Shown here one piece after another: positions 5,926 through 10,753 of a stretch of 10,753 nucleotides of DNA. The DNA comes from Anaerolineae bacterium (lineage in GTDB: Bacteria; Chloroflexota; Anaerolineae; B4-G1; SLSP01), in contig JAIOSN010000045.1 in the NCBI GenBank assembly GCA_021107605.1, positions 1-10,753 on the forward strand. The letters run 5' to 3'. The notes under the pieces are model-generated. The model had not been told where the DNA came from. It did not search any database and saw only the letters and a program-made list of their open reading frames with translations. The translations under genes and the position numbers were made by a program. Positions within the stretch are counted from its first letter, which is position 1, and every line of letters begins with the position of its first letter.

Positions 5926-6696
5926 CTACTTATGCGCTATCCAGGCTTGGATGGCTGCTTTGACTGAGCGGGTCATTTCGATGGTGAAGTCTGCCGAGAA
6001 TTTTCTGGCGTAGTAAGCCTGGCCGAGGTTGGTTGCGTTACCGGGATAATGTTGGCGTTGTCTGGACTCGAACATTTTGTCCAATGCCGCTTTGTCAAAT
6101 CTGCGGTAGGTGTTCTTGAAGTGGATGTACTCTTGAGGAAATCTCGGAGTAAGCTCTCGCGCAGCTGCGGCGGGTTTGGGATAACCAAAGCAGAGCAATG
6201 TGATCGGGAAAACGTGTTGCGGCAGATCAAATAACTCTTTGTGCTGTTCGTAGTTTTCCATGATGTCGCCGATGTAGCAGGAACCAATCCCCAGCGATTC
6301 TGCGGCGATCACGGCAGTTTGGGCAGCGATAAGAGCGTCACAGCACGCCAGCAGCAAATCGCCTTCACCGGGAAAGCGAAGCTCTTTCCCTTCCGCCTCG
6401 CAGTAAGATTTTACATCTGAGGCGATAAAGAAATCAAACCAACGCTGGTAATCGGCAAGAAAGAGCAAAACTAACGGCGCTTTGGCGATAAATGGCTGGT
6501 TATCACAGGATTGCACCAGTTGTTCCTTCATCGCCTGGTCGTCAACCTCGATGATAGAATAAAGCATCATGTTCCCGGCGGTAGGAGCACGCATAGCGGA
6601 GTTTACTATCAAATCCACAATGTCCCGATCAATGGATTTGTCTTGAAAGGCTCTGACCGACCTGCGGTTTTGAATTACTGCTATAGTTTCGTTCAT
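5926..6696 (-). CDS. NfsA/FRP-like FMN nitroreductase
   Basis: This 256-residue flavoprotein of the nitroreductase superfamily is expected to use FMN and NAD(P)H to reduce nitro compounds, quinones or flavins in two-electron steps in the cytoplasm. FMN-phosphate motif NRRSVRAF is at 10-17 and APTAGNM at 37-43. Further family motifs are NQPFIAKAP (66-74), GDLLLACCDALIAAQ (112-126), ESLGIGSCYIGDI (133-145) and FPITLLCFGYP (163-173). Length and the C-terminal excursion after GYPKP fit the NfsA/FRP branch better than the shorter NfsB type. The ATG at 6696 has AGGAGGG six bases upstream (6702-6708). It follows the ABC permease gene by 159 bp; no terminator or palindrome copy lies between, so it may be read from the same transcript. 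The natural substrate is unknown. Confidence 0.92.
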   Translation of the reverse strand: MNETIAVIQNRRSVRAFQDKSIDRDIVDLIVNSAMRAPTAGNMMLYSIIEVDDQAMKEQLVQSCDNQPFIAKAPLVLLFLADYQRWFDFFIASDVKSYCEAEGKELRFPGEGDLLLACCDALIAAQTAVIAAESLGIGSCYIGDIMENYEQHKELFDLPQHVFPITLLCFGYPKPAAAARELTPRFPQEYIHFKNTYRRFDKAALDKMFESRQRQHYPGNATNLGQAYYARKFSADFTIEMTRSVKAAIQAWIAHK

Positions 6697-6725
6697 CTGT
6701 ACCCTCCTGAAGTGAACATAGTATT

Positions 6726-6751
6726 TAGCCCTGCCATAGGCAGCTGGGCTA
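6726..6751 (-). other. Bulged hairpin in nitroreductase leader
   Basis: Outer arms tagccc (6726-6731) and gggcta (6746-6751), inner arms tgcc and ggca around an ATA loop, with a three-base bulge at 6743-6745. Located about 30 bases upstream of the nitroreductase start codon and 17 upstream of its ribosome site. It could be a leader structure or a weak stop for the ABC unit; no T run follows. Confidence 0.4.
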
Positions 6752-6855
6752 CGAGATAAGTCGTCCCCCGGCTACATCTTGCCAAACGGTTGTGCATCAC
6801 CGCCACCGCGTGACCCTGCCACTGATGTAATCCTCGGTTCGGCTCCAAGCCGTGT

Positions 6856-7932
6856 TCACTCCCTCGCCCACCGCAGAACCCAGATCGCAGCGGCAAAGGC
6901 GACAACCGTACACCCAGATAGTATTGCTAAGTTACCCCCCACTTGTGCCAAAGACCCCTCGCCAGCCAGGGATAGATTCAGAGTGTCCACTAGATAGTAG
7001 GTGGGGATGAGCCGCATAATAGCTTCCAGGAGAGGCGATAGAACTTGGCCTGTGGCAATCCAACTCGGTAACAATAGCAGCATTATCGGTACTGTCCCCC
7101 AAGTGTTCAACTGCATCGCGTTACGAAAGAACGCGCCTATCAGCAATCCCACTGGTACGGTGAACAGTAAGCCCAAAATCAGTGCCAGGAAAGTGATGGG
7201 CCAATTACCTTGCCAGCCCTGGTTGAGAGCTACCACTACTCCCGTTATAGTCAGACTATACATAAGCCCAGTCAGGGCTTTGCCAATCACTACGTCAGTT
7301 ATACTCGCAGGCGACGCCAGTAAAAACGACAAGGTGCGTTTCTCTTTCTCCTCAATGAGCAATAGCGGGATCATCATGGCCCCAACTGTAGCCATAGGAA
7401 ACACTAACATCACAACCAGGATGAAGTTCTCAGCAAGGTAATTGCTGGCTTGAGCCTCAGCTGCTGATGGAGCATCAATAGCGGCCCACACGATGTTCGC
7501 GGGGGGAGGCGTCAGAGTCACTACTTGTTGTTGCACCAGGCGTTGAAAAGTGCGTCGCTTGATCTCGTCTTGCCCGTAGTTTAGATAAGCAGTCAATTCT
7601 GGCTGCTCTCCCGCATCCACGGAGGAATCAAAAGCGGCAGGAATTACAAGTCCTCCTACGGCCTGGTTTTCCCTGGTGCTTTCTACTACCTGAGTGTCTG
7701 AATCTGCGGCAAGTATTTGGATGTCGGGCAGCTCTTGAAGCGCCGTCACGAGACGCGATTCGCCGGGGTTGTAGACGACAATAGTTAACGAATCGGTATT
7801 AAGATTAGGGAAAACCACCTTAAAGATCAGTGACACAAGAATAGGCATCACCAGGAAACCGAGGATGAACTGGTTCTTGATGGCATCCATTATGTCTTTG
7901 CGCATTATTGCCAAAATCACACGTGTATTCAT
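6856..7932 (-). CDS. ABC-2 type exporter permease
   Basis: This 358-residue membrane protein has the layout of ABC-2 export permeases (NatB/YhaP-like): one helix near residues 21-41, a soluble domain at about 45-165 on the outer face, then five helices at about 170-193, 217-237, 245-268, 280-298 and 333-354. The cytoplasmic motif EEKEKRTLSFLLASPAS (194-210), just after the second helix, is typical and is thought to contact the ATPase. Its ATG overlaps the ATPase stop codon as ATGA, so translation of the two is coupled and they form one transporter. Such exporters move ions, drugs, lipids or peptides outward; nothing here identifies the cargo. Upstream neighbours are a lipoprotein and a Lit-like enzyme, which may or may not be connected. 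Confidence 0.93.
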   Translation of the reverse strand: MNTRVILAIMRKDIMDAIKNQFILGFLVMPILVSLIFKVVFPNLNTDSLTIVVYNPGESRLVTALQELPDIQILAADSDTQVVESTRENQAVGGLVIPAAFDSSVDAGEQPELTAYLNYGQDEIKRRTFQRLVQQQVVTLTPPPANIVWAAIDAPSAAEAQASNYLAENFILVVMLVFPMATVGAMMIPLLLIEEKEKRTLSFLLASPASITDVVIGKALTGLMYSLTITGVVVALNQGWQGNWPITFLALILGLLFTVPVGLLIGAFFRNAMQLNTWGTVPIMLLLLPSWIATGQVLSPLLEAIMRLIPTYYLVDTLNLSLAGEGSLAQVGGNLAILSGCTVVAFAAAIWVLRWARE

Positions 7933-8792
7933 TCTGCTATTCCTCTTCCAGTGAGCTTGATGAAAACGTCCTCCAGTGTAGCTTCCTCAGAGTGCAGGGT
8001 GAGAATCTGACCAGCTGTGACTAGCTCTCCCAAGTATCGCCCATCGTCTGGATCATCGAGGGAGAGAGTCAGGAGCTGTCCATCCACCAGTTTCACCTTT
8101 AGGGTACGCTGTCCATGAGCTACTTTGAGGCGCTCTGGAGTGTCCAATGCTACTATGCGCCCGTGGTTGAGAAAAGCCACGCGCTGGCTCAACTGGTCAG
8201 CCTCCTCCATGTAGTGAGTGGTTAGAAAAACCGTCAGGCCCTGACTTGCCATTTCTGCTATCAAGCGTCGGATTTCGCGCGCTATGTCAGGGTCCAGTCC
8301 ACTCGTGGGTTCGTCCAAGAATAATATCTTGGGCTGATGAAGCAGAGCGCGAGCAATCAACAAACGCTGTTTCATACCATTTGAGTATTTCTTAACGGAA
8401 TCGTTGGCGCACCCATGTAATCCCACTTGTTTTAACACTTCGTTCACCCGGTTTCCATCCACGGCATATAGCCGTGCTGCAAACGCGAGATTCTCCCGCC
8501 CCGACATGCGTTCGTACAGGTTCTGGTGCTCGAAAACCACGCCAATCTCTGGCTGGAGTAGCTTGCGCTCGCTCTGCACATCGTAACCTGCTACCCAGGC
8601 TCTCCCCTGCGTGGGAAGTAGTTGGCCGGTAAGCATCCGGATGGTAGTTGTCTTGCCTGCTCCATTCGGCCCTAAAAGCCCAAAGACCTCTCCTTTCTCT
8701 ACCGTAAACGAGATGCCGTCCACGGCACGCAACCCGTTGAAATCGCGGGTTAGATTCTCAGCTACGATGGCAGTGTTCTCTTTTATCGTCAT
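7929..8792 (-). CDS. ABC exporter ATPase (NatA/CcmA-like)
   Basis: This 287-residue nucleotide-binding subunit would drive the permease encoded directly downstream. Walker A GPNGAGKTT is at 41-49, the ABC signature is YSNGMKQRL (136-144), a known variant of LSGGQ in this group, Walker B LFLDE is at 157-161, the D-loop SGLD follows, and the switch His is 193. The Q-loop region reads GVVFEHQNLYE (84-94), with Glu where VFQ is usual and a Gln two residues later; similar forms occur in NatA-like exporters. Residues 225-287 are the C-terminal extension usual in this class. The ATG at 8792 has AAGGAGG six bases upstream. It begins 100 bp after the lipoprotein stop with no visible terminator. Confidence 0.95.
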   Translation of the reverse strand: MTIKENTAIVAENLTRDFNGLRAVDGISFTVEKGEVFGLLGPNGAGKTTTIRMLTGQLLPTQGRAWVAGYDVQSERKLLQPEIGVVFEHQNLYERMSGRENLAFAARLYAVDGNRVNEVLKQVGLHGCANDSVKKYSNGMKQRLLIARALLHQPKILFLDEPTSGLDPDIAREIRRLIAEMASQGLTVFLTTHYMEEADQLSQRVAFLNHGRIVALDTPERLKVAHGQRTLKVKLVDGQLLTLSLDDPDDGRYLGELVTAGQILTLHSEEATLEDVFIKLTGRGIAE

Positions 8793-8892
8793 TAAAAACC
8801 TCCTTCAGCCCCAGATTGGGTCGCGGCTTGGTCGTATCAGGTGTAAGTGACCGGTAGGTCAGCCCATTCTGCGAGCACCTGTTGACTCCATG

Positions 8893-9504
8893 CTATTGGT
8901 GTGGTAAGTATAGCAGCTCGACCTTGAAATTGAACTGGTTGATCCAAGCTAGTTCGTCCAATACCAGGTTTCCTAATTCCATCTGCGTTATCGTCAATAT
9001 CCCAGCTGCCTTCATCGTGCTTTCATGTAGGTCCGCCGCTTGCTCAAAGCTCAGATCGTCACACACCCACAGTAAGCAGCCGAGTGCCTCGTGTGCCACT
9101 TCATAGTTGTCTTGGTCAAGAACGAATTCAAATCGCCTCACCTCTTGAGGTGCATTGACACTGGCGTCATTTGGGCCAGAGTTGTCGCTATTTCTGAAAT
9201 GCCATCCCTCGATATACCGGGCATTCATCCCCCGATATGGCGGAGTAACCACTGCACTGAAATTATGATCGGGTTGTGTTGGGTTTCCTACCCAGATTTC
9301 CCACCCCTCGCCATCGCCTGCGGAGTAGTTCAGACGAAACGCGAGACCCGCACCTATCGGTTTTTCGAACATTTTACCCCGATGAACTTTCCCACTGAAC
9401 TGGATAGGATTTGCAATTACCTCACCCGATTCTGGCTGACTGTGGCGGCAAGCTGCCAGCAGCAAACATATCAGAATCAACAGACTCATAATCCTCTTGC
9501 GCAT
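8893..9504 (-). CDS. Uncharacterised lipoprotein
   Basis: This 203-residue protein has a clear type II signal peptide: MRKR, a hydrophobic core, and lipobox Leu16-Ala-Ala-Cys19. It should be anchored by lipid on the outer face of the membrane. I cannot assign a named domain. The mature part is a compact domain of about 170 residues with blocks that look conserved: FSGKVHRGK (36-44), GWEIWVGNP (67-75), VVTPPYRGMNARYIEGWHFRNSDNSG (85-110), and LTITQMELGNL (170-180). The frame is open far upstream, but that part overlaps the preceding gene. GGAG (9513-9516) is eight bases before the ATG at 9504 and only two before the ATG at 9510, so 9504 is preferred. It follows the Lit-like gene by 32 bp and is probably in its operon. 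Two cysteines (143, 148) may form a disulfide. Confidence 0.85.
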   Translation of the reverse strand: MRKRIMSLLILICLLLAACRHSQPESGEVIANPIQFSGKVHRGKMFEKPIGAGLAFRLNYSAGDGEGWEIWVGNPTQPDHNFSAVVTPPYRGMNARYIEGWHFRNSDNSGPNDASVNAPQEVRRFEFVLDQDNYEVAHEALGCLLWVCDDLSFEQAADLHESTMKAAGILTITQMELGNLVLDELAWINQFNFKVELLYLPHQ

Positions 9505-9512
9505 CGGCATTT

Positions 9513-9516
9513 CTCC
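9513..9516 (-). promoter_or_regulatory. Ribosome site deciding lipoprotein start
   Basis: GGAG on the minus strand lies eight bases from ATG 9504 but two from ATG 9510. It supports a start at 9504, giving MRKR directly before the hydrophobic core, and excludes the long upstream frame to 9768. Confidence 0.55.
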
Positions 9517-9536
9517 GTGGTCCAAAGCCCACTTAA

Positions 9537-10214
9537 TTATGTGATCTGCGGATAAGTTCGTCCTGCTACGCGCCGCTGTATCATGCGCCCGACCAGCGCC
9601 AGGGTAAATGCGAGCACCGCGATCACTCCCACCACCGCCAGACCCGCATCCTGCCAGAAGCGCATGGGGAAGAGCTGGATCAGGGTATCCGTATGTCGAA
9701 AATACCAGGAACCCGTCGAAAAAAGGAGTCCATGCAGCCCCACAAAGAAGGCGTCCCAAGAGAGCCACATCAGCACGCCCAACAGCAGCAAGGAACTCAA
9801 CGTTACCAGCGCCCCGTTAGAAAGCGCCCCCCAGATTTCAGCGCCGGAGCCACGACGCTGCAACGCCCAACCAGCACTGACGGTCAGCGCCAGCGCCAAC
9901 AACGCCGCCGCCGAGAGAGCATCGTAAACCCGTTTGACATCGCTCATGTGGTGCAACTCGCGCTCATTGAACGCCGCCGAACCATCAGATAACCGCAACC
10001 AGGCCAACCGCTCGATATCGTGCGGCACATTGAGAAAAACGATACACTCGCGCGCCAAACGCAACCGCTCATCCGCCGGCAGTTTAGCGACCGGGAAAGC
10101 GTCACGTCCATACTCCCAAGCCGGGAACCAGGGAAAAGTCACCCCGCGCACCACCCCCACGATCAACAAGACTGGTATCGTCAGCAAAAAAATCGCCTGT
10201 AGAAAACGCCGCAT
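9537..10214 (-). CDS. Lit-like DUF1461/TIGR01906 membrane protein
   Basis: This 225-residue protein has four predicted membrane helices (about 5-23, 99-117, 137-160, 190-210) and an outer loop at 25-95. It carries the TIGR01906/DUF1461 signature FNERELHHMSDVK (82-94), a second histidine in FFVGLHGLLF (His161), and LFPMRFWQDAG near the last helix. Known members include Lit, the lipoprotein intramolecular transacylase, which moves an acyl chain from the glycerol to the N-terminus of diacylated lipoproteins, giving lyso-form lipoproteins in Gram-positive bacteria. As I recall, Lit depends on two histidines; His89 and His161 are the candidates here. GGAGGGAGGG lies four bases before ATG 10214, which is preferred over the start at 10247. 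A lipoprotein gene follows after 32 bp. Activity as a true Lit is inferred; many family members are untested. Confidence 0.8.
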   Translation of the reverse strand: MRRFLQAIFLLTIPVLLIVGVVRGVTFPWFPAWEYGRDAFPVAKLPADERLRLARECIVFLNVPHDIERLAWLRLSDGSAAFNERELHHMSDVKRVYDALSAAALLALALTVSAGWALQRRGSGAEIWGALSNGALVTLSSLLLLGVLMWLSWDAFFVGLHGLLFSTGSWYFRHTDTLIQLFPMRFWQDAGLAVVGVIAVLAFTLALVGRMIQRRVAGRTYPQIT

Positions 10215-10247
10215 CAAACCCTCCCTCCGGAAATCTCTCTGGCCCAT

Positions 10248-10256
10248 ATTTTACCA
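10248..10256 (-). promoter_or_regulatory. Possible extended -10 promoter
   Basis: TGGTAAAAT on the minus strand fits an extended -10 (TGnTAtAAT) and lies about 34 bases before the start of the Lit-like gene, which would give a short leader holding the ribosome site. No -35 box is recognisable at 16-18 bp; palindrome copy C begins there instead. Confidence 0.3.
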
Positions 10257-10267
10257 CACTCAACCGT

Positions 10268-10372
10268 GACCCTACTGAGAAAACCAGGGGTTTCACCGCA
10301 AAGGCGCAAAGAGCGCAAAGACTTTGGAACAAATTTTTTTCTCAGTGTCCTCCGTATCCCTGTGGTGAGCAT
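10268..10372 (+). repeat. Palindromic intergenic element, copy C
   Basis: This copy aligns with B from the outer left end (CCTACTGAGAAAACCAG) through the left arm (10295-10311) and the T7 centre, but its right arm (10350-10366) matches the right arm of copy A. The two arms therefore pair poorly. No outer right inverted repeat is visible after 10372. It lies between the yggT-like gene and the Lit-like gene. Confidence 0.75.
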
Positions 10373-10475
10373 AACAGAAACGCCATGGTTCCTCCTACTT
10401 ATTGGGAAGACATGAGATTTTTGAAGGTGGGGTTGAAACGTTGCCCCTAAATAATGGGGGGGGGGCGAGCTGCCG

Positions 10476-10727
10476 TTAGAATATCGCCTGGATGAGACCC
10501 GCCAATAGCATCTGCAATACGGACAATAAGAGCACGGCCACCACCAGCGAAAAATCCAGACCGGCGAAGGTGGGCAGCCGGCGGCGAATGGGGCGTAATA
10601 GTGGCTCGGTGATGTCCCATAAAAAGCGCATGACAGGTTGCGTGTAAGGCACGCGCATCCACTCCAGCAAAATCCGCAACAAGAGAGCAAAGCTGTAGAG
10701 CTGCACCAGCAGGCCGAGGATGCCCAC
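10476..10727 (-). CDS. YggT family membrane protein
   Basis: This 83-residue protein has two hydrophobic segments (about 2-22 and 58-80) and the family motif DITEPLLRPIRRRLP (38-52) followed by GLDFS. YggT/Ycf19 proteins are small inner-membrane proteins linked to cell division, cell shape or osmotic adaptation; the biochemical role is unclear. I placed the start at GTG 10727, which has GGGGGAG about seven bases upstream and gives a normal family length. The same frame stays open to the window edge, so a start beyond it cannot be excluded. The following gap carries a run of ten G (10456-10465 on the plus strand) and palindrome copy C, so it probably ends a transcription unit. Confidence 0.88.
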   Translation of the reverse strand: MGILGLLVQLYSFALLLRILLEWMRVPYTQPVMRFLWDITEPLLRPIRRRLPTFAGLDFSLVVAVLLLSVLQMLLAGLIQAIF

Positions 10728-10753
10728 CAGCCATCTCCCCCAATCCGCGCCTG

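Noticed and set aside
5647..5967. Plus-strand frame of 106 codons with a hydrophobic LSVLCVFAVSYLF stretch
   Set aside because: It is translated from palindrome copy B and its flanks, has no ribosome site, and runs against all genes. The hydrophobic stretch is a by-product of the repeat arm; a like stretch (SLCALCAFAV) arises from copy C.
6693..6905. 70-codon minus-strand frame between permease and nitroreductase
   Set aside because: It overlaps the end of the permease in another frame, lacks a ribosome site and shows no recognisable protein features.
9505..9768. Upstream extension of the lipoprotein frame to 9768
   Set aside because: It overlaps the 3' end of the Lit-like gene, reads as low-complexity Gly/Ala/Arg, and would bury the signal peptide; the ribosome site supports 9504.
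10102..10332. Minus-strand frame of 76 codons beginning in copy C
   Set aside because: It starts in the repeat and overlaps the Lit-like gene in another frame, with no family resemblance.

Overview
The window looks like chromosomal DNA of a free-living bacterium, most likely a member of the Chloroflexota. This is inferred from the style of the encoded DnaK and single-domain GH13 proteins, the class B J-protein, the strong AGGAGG ribosome sites and the dense intergenic palindromes. It was not tested by any search. All eleven genes I can support lie on the minus strand, so transcription runs from right to left.

In transcription order: a YggT-family membrane protein (10476-10727, its 5' side at the window edge). 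Then a run formed by a Lit-like DUF1461/TIGR01906 membrane protein (9537-10214), an uncharacterised lipoprotein (8893-9504), an ABC exporter ATPase and permease (7929-8792 and 6856-7932, with ATGA overlap) and an NfsA-like nitroreductase (5926-6696). Next come a single GH13 alpha-glucan hydrolase (4158-5597) and a stress unit of dnaK (1876-3780), a class B dnaJ (820-1782) and a universal stress protein (355-774). Last is the start of a second lipoprotein cut by the left edge (1-178).

The gene content is mostly ordinary housekeeping, stress and envelope function. The intergenic DNA is more unusual. Three related imperfect palindromes (212-354, 5662-5789, 10268-10372) and one of a second type (3981-4038) each sit at an apparent boundary between transcription units and never inside one. 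In two copies the arms differ at four positions with compensating changes. The third copy is a mosaic of the two types. Four short tandem arrays of 7- or 8-bp units with a GAC-type core (minus-strand reading) also occur in the gaps; two of them lie directly upstream of a ribosome binding site.

Functional links are modest. DnaK and the J-protein form a chaperone pair, with the stress protein as a co-transcribed partner. The Lit-like enzyme would remodel the acyl chains of lipoproteins and is followed 32 bp later by a lipoprotein gene. No mobile element with a transposase, CRISPR array, tRNA or rRNA was seen.
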